Assembly: GCA_963921825.1 (NCBI GenBank)
Contig: OY997595.1
Location: 62,899,879 to 62,963,878, forward strand
DNA: 64,000 nucleotides
Direction: 5' to 3'
Origin: Erodium maritimum
Lineage: Eukaryota > Streptophyta > Magnoliopsida > Geraniales > Geraniaceae
The notes under the pieces are model-generated. The model saw nothing but the letters and a program-made list of their open reading frames with translations, had not been told where the DNA came from and searched no databases. The position numbers and the translations under genes were made by a program. This document shows positions 1 through 10,288 of the stretch, in pieces; position 1 is the stretch's first letter; the number at the start of each line of letters is the position of its first letter.

Positions 1-1478
1 GAAGCTCTGAGCTGCTTCTCAGCCTCTCGGTCGTACAAAGAACCCGTCAACACAACATTCAGAACATAAGCTCCGATAGGGCTTGACATCGTGCCGAAAT
101 TGTACAAAGTCGAGTAGTACTTGAGCCCGAAAATCTCTGAGATTATGGCGAAAACCAGCGGCCATTGCGCTCCGTAACAAAATCCGATGATCACGGTGGA
201 TAAGTACAACGAGTTAGAGACGCCGGAGGCTATCAGGATGTGGCCGGAGCAAGAGACGAGGAGGACAAGCGAGAAAAGCAGGGGACGAGGGCATTTGTGT
301 CTTTTCAGCATGAACTCCGAGGCGAATCCGGAGACGACGCGTCCGAGGTAGTTCCAGATGCTGACGAGGGACACGAACGTGGTGGTGGCGCGCTTCGGGT
401 AGCCTAAGGCTTCGGCGATCTGGCCTAGGTTGTCGACTGCCGTCAGCGTGCCACCGACGCTCAATGTGGTCGCCACGAACAAGATCAGCATGTCGACGCT
501 GAACAAAGCTTGCAAGATCGTGAAATCGTCGCCTCTCTCCGGCGGACTGAATATGTTCTCCCCCCAAGAAACCGACCCGGTTTCTGTTTTCTTTACCATC
601 GCCGTCGGAACAGCCGGGAGCTCTGTTTCTTGATTTTCCGGCGACCCTGCTCTGTTTCTCCAGACCCTCAATTCTTCTTTTACGACAATGAGAATCGGAA
701 GAAAGAGAAGAAACAAGACGATAGAGGCACTAGAAATGTACTGGATTCTATTGAATCTGAATGTGTTTTGCATGATGATCAAAACCATGAGAAATCCGGC
801 GAGACCCAGAGAAAGATACAGAAACCGGTAAAAAATGCTCTGTTCGTCCCGATCTTCCCGATCGACCTCCATGACCCGAATGGTTCCGAGGAACAAAAAC
901 GACACCGCAGAGGGGAGCCAAGCCACGAGCAAGATGAGTGACTCGGAATCGTCGCCGTAGACGGCGTGGTAGAGCTGCGTCATGATCGCGCCGCTGAGAC
1001 CCACAAACCCTTTCAAGAGGCCCAAGACGCTTCCCCTGTTCTCCGGGAAGTTCTTGACGGCGGTGACGAGGCCGCCGGTGTTGGCGAAAGCCTGGGAGTT
1101 GGCGCCGACGTAGATGTAGACACACATGAGCCAGACGGGGGGCTTGGCGGTGCGGCCGGTGGTGGCGAGCCAGATCATGGTGTAGCCGAAGAGGTTCATG
1201 ACGGCGCCGATGGAGAGGACCACCCACGGCGGCGTGACCTCGTTGATGAGGCCGGAGAGGAGGCCGACGTTGGAGGCGAGGTCCTTGAAGAAGCTGAGCA
1301 GGTTGAGGGTCGTTTGGTCGTATCCCAAGGACGATTTGATGTCGTTCGAGTAGAGGCCGAACATGAAGGTGGAGCCGGAAGCGGCCAAGACCATGAGAGC
1401 AGCGAAGAGCATGGACCATCGGCCATGGATCAAGTGCTTCGCGAAGCTCTTCCTGCCGTGACATTGAACAATAGCCAT
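1..1478 (-). CDS. Nodulin-like / NFD4-like major facilitator superfamily transporter, 3' end outside the window
   Basis: Reading the minus strand from the ATG at 1478 gives about 492 uninterrupted codons that run off the window edge. The protein starts MAIVQCHGRK and then shows the nodulin-like block: GRWSMLFAALMVLAASGST at about residue 18, followed by FGLYSNDIKSSLGYDQ. Later come FANTGGLVTAVKNFPENRG, a hydrophilic central loop (VDREDRDEQ), a second membrane half with VGGTLTAVDNLGQI and YLGRVVSGFASEF, and then YGAQWPLVFAIISEIFGL. This order matches plant multi-pass membrane transporters annotated as nodulin-like or NUCLEAR FUSION DEFECTIVE 4-like, usually 550-600 residues, so roughly 80 residues are missing. 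The substrate is not known from sequence. No intron is needed in the visible part. Codon third positions are strongly G/C-biased compared with the surroundings. A decayed piece of a paralogue lies at 2150-2292. Confidence 0.93.
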   Translation of the reverse strand, partial: MAIVQCHGRKSFAKHLIHGRWSMLFAALMVLAASGSTFMFGLYSNDIKSSLGYDQTTLNLLSFFKDLASNVGLLSGLINEVTPPWVVLSIGAVMNLFGYTMIWLATTGRTAKPPVWLMCVYIYVGANSQAFANTGGLVTAVKNFPENRGSVLGLLKGFVGLSGAIMTQLYHAVYGDDSESLILLVAWLPSAVSFLFLGTIRVMEVDREDRDEQSIFYRFLYLSLGLAGFLMVLIIMQNTFRFNRIQYISSASIVLFLLFLPILIVVKEELRVWRNRAGSPENQETELPAVPTAMVKKTETGSVSWGENIFSPPERGDDFTILQALFSVDMLILFVATTLSVGGTLTAVDNLGQIAEALGYPKRATTTFVSLVSIWNYLGRVVSGFASEFMLKRHKCPRPLLFSLVLLVSCSGHILIASGVSNSLYLSTVIIGFCYGAQWPLVFAIISEIFGLKYYSTLYNFGTMSSPIGAYVLNVVLTGSLYDREAEKQLRA

Positions 1479-1822
1479 TGTTGATTAAGCTCTAGCACAG
1501 TCACTAGTTCCACTAAGTTAGTGTACATATAAAACAGATTGAGAGACACAATTTTAAGTTCAAGTTGACTATGTGGTGAATCTCGAGAAATATGTCTTGA
1601 GATGCAAGAAATGTGGTGTTTTAAAAGGTTAGAAAGATCCTTTGTTAACTGGACCCTCAAATTTTTAAACAGTCCAATTGGGAATTAATAACTACTTTTG
1701 TATAGAACTTCTAAGCCTTCTAATTCATTTAGATGTCGACCCAAGTTGATGAACATCAAATACAGTGCCTTCAATTGCTTCAATTTTACTGTCTTGCCAT
1801 GTAACGATTTATAGCGCAGTCG
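1479..1822 (-). other. Upstream region of the MFS gene, no clear elements
   Basis: This AT-rich stretch precedes the transporter start on the minus strand and must hold its 5' UTR and promoter. I see no convincing TATA box at a fitting distance and no coding sequence. Confidence 0.4.
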
Positions 1823-1825
1823 TTA

Positions 1826-2147
1826 GAGCATGTACAGTGGGTCGGCTCGTATGTTCGGCTCGCGTTTTTGCAGGCGCGAGCCGTCCCGTTGTGGGACGGC
1901 TTTTATGCGTCCCGCGTCCCGCAAAAACGCGGGCCGGGCCGCGTCCCACGTCCCGCAACCACGAGCCGGGCCGAGTCCCGCGTCCCGTGTCGTTCGGCCA
2001 CGAAAAATCAGATTTAACTAAATATGATTGGTTCACTCACAATACAAGCCTCACATCCAAGTCTTATTGTAAAACACCCACTATTTTGAGTCCCGAGTCC
2101 CACTATTTTGTCCAGCCAGCATACGAGCCTTTCCATTGTACATGCTC
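1826..2147. mobile_element. Harbinger-like MITE, 322 bp
   Basis: The left end reads GAGCATGTACAGTGG and the reverse complement of the right end reads GAGCATGTACAATGG, giving a 15-bp terminal inverted repeat with one mismatch. The element is flanked by a 3-bp duplication TTA (1823-1825 and 2148-2150). A 3-bp TWA target site and GAGCAT..ATGG termini are typical of PIF/Harbinger MITEs. The interior is GC-rich, contains repeated GCGTCCCG/CGGGAC words, and has no credible coding sequence. Confidence 0.85.
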
Positions 2148-2149
2148 TT

Positions 2150-2292
2150 ACTATCTAAGAGATTATGGTGGAGACAATAGACCATTGCACTCCATAGCGG
2201 AACCTGACGATCCGGTGACCAAGTACAATGTGCTCGGGAATCCTGAGGCGATGAGGAGGTGATTGGAGTCAGATGAGGAGGACGAGGGAAAA
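2150..2292 (-). pseudogene. Decayed fragment of the NFD4-like MFS transporter
   Basis: This stretch aligns colinearly with about 139-280 of the intact transporter gene, at roughly two thirds identity by eye. Shared words include GAGATTATGG, CCATTGC, AAGTACAA and GAGGAGGAC. On the minus strand it still encodes a recognisable LLIASGF..STLYLVTG, matching ILIASGVSNSLYLST in the gene. It is bounded on the left by the Harbinger-like MITE and on the right by the poly(T) start of a non-LTR element. Those insertions may have split a tandem duplicate of the transporter. No other part of the duplicate is visible. Confidence 0.7.
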
Positions 2293-3735
2293 CGTAGACT
2301 TTTTTTTAGCATATAATATGAGTTTTATTGAATTGTAAAAAGCTTACAGATACATGACGGATACATGACCGACCAAACAGTATAAAAGAACATTAAACTA
2401 ACGAAATATGAAGAAAAGACTGAAGTCGTGACCCGTAGGTACCTAACGCTAACCTTATAATTGGATATCCGACTAATCTAGGGATAAACTAATAGTGGAA
2501 TAAAACCACTCCGGTGGCTACACATGTGTAGCTCGTAGTACTCATCATCTGATTCGACCTGACTCTTCGTGCTGAGATATCTGGGGTGTGTGAGGGGATA
2601 ACGGGTAGTAGGGAGAACTCTATAGAGTGGGGGGAAAAGGTTATCGGATTTGTACCGACGTTGGCTGGGCAAGGTGTGCATCCCTATATACTCCTCGATG
2701 TTCGATGACCCAGTCAATGTCATAGGCGGGGCCGTTGAGCAGTCCCCGCCTAGGAGATTCCCGTATAAGTCGATGCCTTAACCAGTGGCGCATCAAGATA
2801 CTAGAAACACACACGAAGTTTCTCCTAGTTAAGAAGGAGATCTTGTGTCGCACCAGCTTTACTTGGCCCTACAACCTCCAGAATGCGAGGTAGTGGTACC
2901 GAGCAGAGGCACACGTGCTTCCAGCACCGCGAACATGCTGACTTGGTAGGTAGGAGATCTTAGGTTGCGACTTCGGGCATCCGTCCCAGCGGAGTGGGAA
3001 GCCATATCTTGGTCGACCAGAAGATCATTTCGAAAGCCCTCAGCATGCCTCGGGGATCCAGAGCATCTGGAAATAGTGGGGGTGGTTGGTAGCCGACGAG
3101 AGAATTCTGGCGTCTAGTGGAGACATCCCCGCTTCCATGATGTCCTTTTGATGAGGCCTCCGTGGTTGATTTCGGGAGGTTCTTTCGGGTGGTCGTATGG
3201 TGGACTGTGTAGGGTAGGCAGACTGAAGGTCCTAGATTGGTCTCTCCGTCCCTGACCCAATGTTCCTCGACTTCATTGTTGATGGGGGTTGCAGGACTCC
3301 GCCGAGAGACACTCAAAGTAGGGATGGTAAAAGCGGTACTGGTTTCTCTTGTGTGCATGACAGGAGGGGCGAGTAATGGTGGCAACGATCATTGTTGTGA
3401 TATAGGGCGTAGTGGGTGGTCTTTTCGTCTCTTCGGCCAGATCAATTTTATAAACCCACAAGAAGGGGGAGACAACATGCACGAGGAGAGAGTAGCCTCA
3501 CATGAGGGAGAAGCAGCCCTGTCATGATAATGAACGGTGGAGGTATCTTGGGGCTGACCTTAGCATAGGGAAAGCACGAAGGCGGCTCTGGCAAGGACAG
3601 TCGAATTAGTGAGTGGCTGGGAGAGGGCTGGATTTTCGATAACACTGATCCCAATGCAAGCGGCGATGCGACGGGGTCGCGACACTCTAGATTAGGTGCT
3701 TTTTCAAACTTATGCTCTCGACCCAAAGAGCACTA
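2293..3735 (-). mobile_element. Non-LTR retroelement relic, family A, copy 1
   Basis: A T-run at about 2299-2306 marks the poly(A) end of a minus-strand insertion. Stretches at about 2430-2720 and 2800-3110 match copy 2 (4290-4600 and 6190-6480). The 2430-2720 part also matches copy 3 (reverse complement of 25100-25480). Shared words include CTGATTCGACCTGA versus CTGACTCGACCTGA, and AGATCTTGTGT. A minus-strand open frame at 2960-3385 and its counterpart in copy 2 share the pattern PPLFPDALDPRG versus PPIEYVEHFRGG, so the repeat may once have been coding. I recognise no reverse transcriptase, endonuclease or gag knuckle. Its right boundary and target duplication are not resolved. Confidence 0.55.
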
Positions 3736-4200
3736 CCATTGTTGGACCGAATTGTCAATTAATGACAAACCCTCCACAATATGAACCATATGGTCTAGGG
3801 TTTGGCAGTTGGTATTGGGATTTTGGGATCGTTAGACAGTAAGTTTGACATGTATGATGCTATGGTCCAAAATGATTTTGAGTTGGGAATCAATTACCAT
3901 TACATACATGACTACTGGTCCGGACTTGGAACCGGTCCCTCATCCCTTATCTTCAAATTAGATACCACTATTTCGTCAGGTTATCTATATCGATGGCCTC
4001 TATTGTTCTTCCAGTATACTCTTCGTCATTGATCAATGCTCGTATGAGGGAGAGGATCAACGACTCTAAATGGATTTTGTTGCTTGCATAAGGGTCACCT
4101 ACCAAGGTCTTACATACAAGGGCTTTCAAAAGCTAAATGAGTTTTTTTTGCCACACTTATAGTAATGAGGTTTCTACTCTCATCGGTGTCACATGATTGT
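3736..4200. other. Unassigned intergenic stretch
   Basis: This lies between two non-LTR relics. A 76-codon open frame at 3802-4032 (plus) has no recognisable motif. I can support nothing specific here. Confidence 0.3.
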
Positions 4201-7200
4201 ATATCTTTAACTTTGTTACTTTTCATCCCCACTAGTAATTGTTGCCTTTCTTTTAATGAATTTATTTTTTCCTGATAAAAAAATAACAAACCTATAGGTT
4301 CCAAACGCTAACCCTATAACTAGATACACGATTATTCTATGTACAAATATTGGTAAACGATCTCTAACATGGTGGTTGTTCAGTTGTAGATCACGGTAGT
4401 CATTTCCTGACTCGACCTGAAAATGCTCATGGAAATTGATATGAGACATTTGAGGGGATAATGGGCACCCAGAGAGAACACTAGGGAATGAGGGAATCAG
4501 GGTGTCGGGCTTGCACCAACCTAGACAGGGCGAGGCGTGAATCGCATACATACATCGTTGCTCGATCTCACACTAATTTTCCAATGCGAGGATGCCTCAC
4601 ATCTAGGGGTGGGTATCGGCCGGGCCCCGACACTACTCTGACTTAGAGATAACCGAACCGGGAGTACCGGGTACCTGGAATTCCTAACCGTCACCAGCAC
4701 CAGGTCAAGTAAGGAACCTGGAAACCGACCAGTTCCGATTCCGGCCGGTTACGGGTTTTAACCAGCCCAACATGCCCATTGGGCCTTTCTGTTGGGCCTT
4801 CGGATTTAGACATAAATAGACCAAAAAAACAGTTTTTTAAACCATTCCCAACGTAACTAATTTAAACCCTTCCCATTTTCAATTAATGAAACATTCCACA
4901 CAACACAAATCAATTCTTAGAACTAATACCTCACATAATATGACTTGATCATAGTTTTACAACTTCACAACATTACAAGTTAAACATAACAAAAAAAAAA
5001 AAACTTCACAACTACATTTACATCACCAAAAACAGTTTATATTCATCAACCTATTACAACAAAAAGGGTCTTCAAGGTTGGCAAGTCTCCAAAACCAATT
5101 TCTTGATTCTTCAAAATAAAGGTACCTGTCCAAAATAAAACAATGATTAGTACATGATAATTGAAATAAATAAAAGAAAGAACAAATGTTGACATACACA
5201 GAAACATTGGTTAATATATTACCACTGTTGAAGATGATATCACATTAAAATAGAGCACCTATTGGAGTCGATAAACCCTCAATTACTACAATAAAAGTAT
5301 GAATTCAAGTAAGAAAAGGACGAATAATATATAAGTGTAATGTAAAAAAATCGATAATATTTTATACCATCATCTGCTACTTGCATTAATTCCATCTCTT
5401 TCACCATAGCCTTAAAAGATATGGCTGCTGGAGTACCCTTCAACCAATCTTTAGTACACAAGAGTGTTTATACCATACTTGTGCTCAAGGAACTCCTAAA
5501 AGCATCAAGTACCCTACTGCCCCCACTGAAAATACACTCACTTGGTACTGAAGTACTTGGAATTGCTAAAATGTCTCTAGCAATCCTAGAAATAATTGGG
5601 TACCTATGAGCATTTTTAGCCCACCAAGTCAAGATACTAAAACCTTTAAAATCTTTTGTTGTTTTCTCATTGAGATACCTCTCTAATTCAGATGCAGCTT
5701 CAACCTCCGAGGAATCCAACAACAACTTATATTTTTCAAATTTACGGCGCTTAGATGGTCTCTCACCAACACTTACAGAACAGTCCGGTTGTGTTGACAC
5801 ATCATGTGTACCGTATTCTTTTGCATAATGTTCAAAAATGTCATTAAGAGAAATTTTGACACATGGGATTAAAATATCAGAAAATTCAGCATAATATATT
5901 TCCTTTATTAAGAAATTAACATAATTCAATTTCTTCCGGGGATCAAAAACAGTTGATAGGAATGTAAACATGTTTAGCATCCCCAAAGTACTTATTGAAC
6001 TTTGAACTCATATTAAAGGAAACATTTCGCATACTAATATTATAACTACCCATCCCTTCTTTTATAAAAGTATCGATGTCTGATATTTCGTCCAATATCA
6101 TATTATCACAGCCCTCACCTTTGGGACCTCCTTGTAAGACGATGTCATAGCCTGGAGGGGGCATCCTTTTCCCTCGAGGCTTGTAGGTTCTTAGGTCCAA
6201 CGAAAAGAATCTCTTGATTAGGCAAGAGATCTTGTGTTTCTCCAGTTTCGCTTAGCCCTCCCTTCCTAGGGATTGGGGGCGCTGGTTTAGTTCGGTGGGA
6301 CACATTCTTTCGGCTCAAGGGACGTGCCGATGTGGTAGGCAGAAAATCTTGAGTTGGTGGTTTGGTTATCCTTCCCAATGGGGCAATATCTGGTGGACTG
6401 ATTGTTCGAGGGAAGAAGCTAGCCCTCAACTGGGCCCCTCCTCGAAAATGCTCAACATATTCTATGGGAGGTTGCATGCTTGTCATGTCGCATCCTTTAT
6501 CCGGGGGCGATGGGTATCCTCAATGGTGCTTCCGGGTGGTAATTTGGCCATAATGAGGACACTAGAGAAGAGTTCTCGACCTCTAGGAAGATCTACGGAG
6601 TAGTTCGACCAAGCCGAGTTCCCTTTTGACAGGGCCTTAATCTCAGGGCCGAGGTAGGGGAATGTCGGTCCGTTGGTCACCGCTCATTTCAAGGGGTAAT
6701 CGAGTCTGTGGATGTCGCCACCAGTGATAGGGGTTACGAACACTAGCATTGTTGGTTCAGGGCACGGGGTATAGTGGTATCGTGCAGCAGGGTTGAAGGG
6801 TATTGTTACCACAGCTCCGGCCCCATCCGCCCTTTCTTCGGCTATAGTCGATGTTGGTGTAATCGGCATATATCTTGGGGGTTCGTCCCCAATCGCTCCT
6901 GATCGTGGTTTAATGGGGGCGATCGACAGCATCAATGACAGTGGGAAAAAAAAGGAGGGGGAGAGGTGGTCGAGGCTTCTTCTTTTAATGGCACAGTGGT
7001 TTTATGAAGTCTTGTGATGGGGGCGGTGGCTGGACGCAAGGTGTCTCAGGGTGGCAGGACAACGTGGTGGTGATAACAAGATCCAAGAGGGTCTTCATGT
7101 GAGTTGGTATAAGAGTAACAACAACATCGAGAAGAGTGAGAATAATGGGAGATATCGTGGTGGTTGTCGAGAAGTGGGGAGTAGATCAGAAAAGAGTCAA

Positions 7201-7255
7201 AATATGACATTAATGCTAGGTTAGTTCAGAACAAGAATATAATATTCTTTTTAAT
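4201..7255 (-). mobile_element. Non-LTR retroelement relic, family A, copy 2, split by an hAT element
   Basis: The left part (about 4290-4600) matches 2430-2720 of copy 1, including CGCTAACCCTATAACTAG and GAGGGGATAATGGG. Homology resumes at about 6130-6140, with AGAGATCTTGTGT and CCAGTTTCGCTTAGCCCT matching 2840-2880 of copy 1. The intervening 1.5 kb is an hAT remnant. Minus-strand open frames at 6145-6486 and 6684-6935 carry no known domain. Divergence from copy 1 is high, perhaps 60-65% identity by eye, so the family is old here. Confidence 0.55.
4604..6130 (-). pseudogene. hAT transposase remnant (RICESLEEPER-like), C-terminal part
   Basis: The minus strand encodes VFDPRKKLNYVNFLIKEIYY, then YLNEK..DFKGFSILTWWAKN, YPIISRIARDILAIPSTSVP and SECIFSGGSRVLDAFRSSL. 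These are hallmarks of the hAT C-terminal dimerisation region. Preceding sequence in another frame (5943-6070) gives MSSKFNKYFG, so there is a frameshift near 5980. A stop codon at about 5468-5470 interrupts the dimerisation domain before CTKDWLKGT. The low-coordinate end begins TAGGGGTGGGTATCGG, the form of an hAT terminal repeat. The BED finger, the N-terminal half and the opposite terminus are absent, so the element is 5'-truncated and dead. Confidence 0.8.
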
Positions 7256-7263
7256 TGAGTAGT

Positions 7264-8350
7264 TTTTTTTAGAACGAGTAATTGGGGAAGTGCATTACTG
7301 CAAACAAAAAGCCATACGAGTTAGGGCGTAAAAGCCTTGGGTTCCAGATATTTATCTGGGCCGATCGTAGCAAGCCCAACGCGCATGGACCCGTAGAAAT
7401 AGTCTAGTTTTGATCGTAGACACTAACTCACGACATCTCCTTACGGACATTTCAAAAATACTGAACAGAAAGTAAATAATCCAGCATACAACAAGAACTA
7501 ACCAAACCAAACTAAAATAGAAAAAAACCAAGCGCACGTCGGGGTCTCGAAATGCTCCAACGGGACGATCTGCTTCCTTCCTCCTCCCAGGACGATCACG
7601 TAACCGTGGAGACATACGCCAACCTAACGCCCCTCCTCCCGGATCCCAAACCCATCGAGAGAGCGGAACTATGAAACAACCCGAAGGTTCAAAAGAAACC
7701 CTAGGGTTCGTGTGAGTCCCCGACTCCCTGGTCTCCAGGTTTTGCCGGCAGAGCTGACCGGCGAGGTGGAGGTAGAGCCTTTGAACACCAAGCCGAGGTC
7801 GGAGACGGGAGAGAGCGGCAGGAGGAGGACGGTGGCGGCGCAAGAGCAGCTGATGTCGGAAGTGGCCACATCTGGCGTGAGGAGACCTGTAGGAAGTATA
7901 AGTGGGCAGAGGAGGGCCGAAGCTGGTCCAAGGAGGTGGCGGACGGAGGCAGAGAGCGACAAGGTGGACGACAAAGCCAGGAGGAAAGAGAAAACGAGCA
8001 GTAGGGCACCGGGTTTGGATCTGAGAGCAAAGAACGATGGAGTCGAGGCCGGGCGCGGAAGGATATGCATGACTGTGGCTCACCGACAAGCTCAAACGGC
8101 AAGGGACGTCTCTTCGGCAAGGGTAGCGTGCCGACGCGACTTTCTTACCCCAAACCACGACCATGGAAGCTTGAGGAATGGTGGGGGAAGAAAAAAACAA
8201 GGAGAGGAGGAGGATCCGTAGGAATGACCGCCGACAGCTTCTCTAGTTGAAGCCGAGGTGGCTGCCGACAATGGCGGCTGAGGAAAAAATATGGGTCCGT
8301 TCGGGTTTCTGAAAGAGAGTTATTGAAAGAGAGCTAAATAACTCGGTGTG
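7264..8350 (-). mobile_element. GC-rich, poly(A)-type non-LTR element lacking reverse transcriptase
   Basis: A T-run at about 7264-7272 is followed by a GC-rich body with several overlapping minus-strand open frames (longest 7352-8200). No frame shows a known domain, and the Ser/Pro/Arg-rich translations look like composition artefacts. Flanks read TTAATTGAGTAG (ending at 7263) and TTCATTGACTAG (ending near 8362), 10 of 12 matching, a possible degenerate target duplication. Layout and composition resemble the elements at 10289-12046 and 61391-62893. Confidence 0.45.
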
Positions 8351-8594
8351 GTTCATTGACTAGGTTTATAATTGTTTTAAGGGTTATTATCATTCGAGTA
8401 CCCTAGAAATACTTGGTTTTCATCCGAGTACCGTAACCAAATTTTGTGACATATCAGTTGTCAAACGAAACATGTTGTTTCAACTTAGTACCCGCCGTTA
8501 GTTTTCCATCCATTTTGGATGGAAAATGGTCATGTGCCTAGCACATGACCCCAATTTTTTAAAAAAATACCCAATGTACCCCTTATTTCTTTTA

Positions 8595-10053
8595 GGGTAA
8601 ATTACAAATGCATACCCTTAAGTATGCCCGTTTAACCGATGCATACCCTTAAGTTTGAACTTAACCGATGCATACCCTAACGTTTCATTTATTAACAGAA
8701 AACCCCTTCCGTCAGTTGTTTCCGTCTGTTTACTGTTCATTTTTCATAAATACCCAAAATGCCCTCAACCCTATTTATTAAGAAAATAATTATATAAAGA
8801 ATAGTTTAAAAAAAAGTAAAAAAAAAAATCTAATACGAAACGTATTCTAACCCTAACCTCATATCCATCTCTGCCGCACCCTCACCTCATCTTATCTCTA
8901 TCTCCTTCTCACCTCACATCATCTCCATCTCTGCTTCAAATCATCCCCCTCATCTCCATCTCACCTCACCTCATCTCCATCTCTGTTTCAACTCATCTCC
9001 ATCTCAACTGAGAGCCACCTATCTTTTTTGACGAGGGTTTCCTCCGGCCGTCCACGGGTGCAAGTCTTGCAACGGTGGCGAACTCGGCCTGTGCTCCGGT
9101 GAGCGAGACTAGCGTCTCCGGCGTTTCTCCATGCAAGACCACACCCCTTTGCCATTGCTTCTCTACATCCTCATCTCCATCCTGCGAGATCTGAAGAACT
9201 TGCGATTTTGAAGATGGTGGTGGGGATAGATCTGAAGGTGTGAAGTTGAAGGTTGGGCTTGTCCACGTTTTTCTACAAATTTCGATTTTGTTTTTTGATT
9301 TTGAGATGGGTGTAGATGGGTTCAGATTGTGCAAATATTGTATTTTATTTTTGTAATTTTTGGAGAAGGTTTCGATTTTTCCATTTCTGAAAATGGGTGT
9401 AGATGATTTCGATTGTTCTTCTGGAAATGGGTTGAGTTGAGTGATTGTTTGGAAAAATAATAATTGTTAAGCTGAAAAATTGTTGAGTTTAGTGCTGCAG
9501 AACCCAACCAAGAAGAAGAGAGGACTGGATCTAATTTCGAACGAAGAAGAAGATGAATAGTAAAATAAAATATAAAAATAAAAATAAAAAGTAAATATAA
9601 ATAATTTTAGAATGAATTTTGATTTAAAAAAAAATAAAATACATACCCTTTAATAAGAACTTATTTTCAAATTACAACAAATTGATTTTTTAAATAAAAA
9701 TATGGATTTTTTTTAAAAGTAAAAATGATTTTTGAAATGAAAATGTGGTTTTTAAATTGATTTTAAAAATTTTTAAAAAGAAAGATAAAACAAATAAAGA
9801 AAAAGAATTAAAAATAAAGAATAAAGAAAAAAACAAAATAGTTAAAAGAAAAGTAATGGCAGGATGTGTAATATTGATAGGTAGTTGGGGATAGTTTGGG
9901 TATTTTTGATGAACAGTAAACAGACGGATCTGACTGATGGAAGGGGTTTTCTGTTAATAAATGAAACGTTAGGGTATGCATCGGTTAAGTTCAAACTTAG
10001 GGTATGCATCGGTTAAACGGGCATACTTAAGGGTATGCATCTGTAATTTACCC
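8595..10053. mobile_element. Second Mutator-like long-TIR element, nested
   Basis: Ends begin GGGTAAATTACA, and the arms extend about 170 bp with repeated GGGTATGCAT and CGGTTAA words and the run AAACGTTAGGGTATGCATCG. The 9-bp duplication TTTCTTTTA is perfect (8586-8594 and 10054-10062). The middle (8830-9800) contains CTCATCTCCATCTC repeats and AT-rich sequence. A minus-strand frame at 8993-9334 has no known domain. This element sits inside the 8381-13327 element and is therefore younger. Confidence 0.9.
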
Positions 10054-10288
10054 TTTCTTTTAATCCCAAATTTTTAATAAAATAACAATAATAACAAAAT
10101 ATTTAAAAACCACCTCTCATCCTCTCATCTCTCTCATCCACAAAAAAAAAAAACTAAATCTTATCCTCTCATCTCCACAACAATCATATCTACCCTTTCT
10201 TATCCACATCTATTTCTCATTTGTTGAAATCAAAATCAAATATATACTTCTCATTTGCAGAAATCAAAACCCTTTTCTTCATTTCCTT

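Noticed and set aside
966-1484. Plus-strand frame opposite the MFS transporter
   Set aside because: It is the complement of the conserved transporter coding sequence, open only because of high GC third positions.
7352-8200. Long minus-strand open frame of 282 codons in a GC-rich block
   Set aside because: Several frames on both strands are open over the same bases, the translation is Ser/Pro/Arg-rich with no domain, and the block has the layout of an RT-less retroelement.
8381-10053. Possible CRISPR-like or satellite array from repeated GGGTATGCATCGG words
   Set aside because: The repeats are arms of terminal inverted repeats with 9-bp duplications; there are no unique spacers, and the window is plant DNA.
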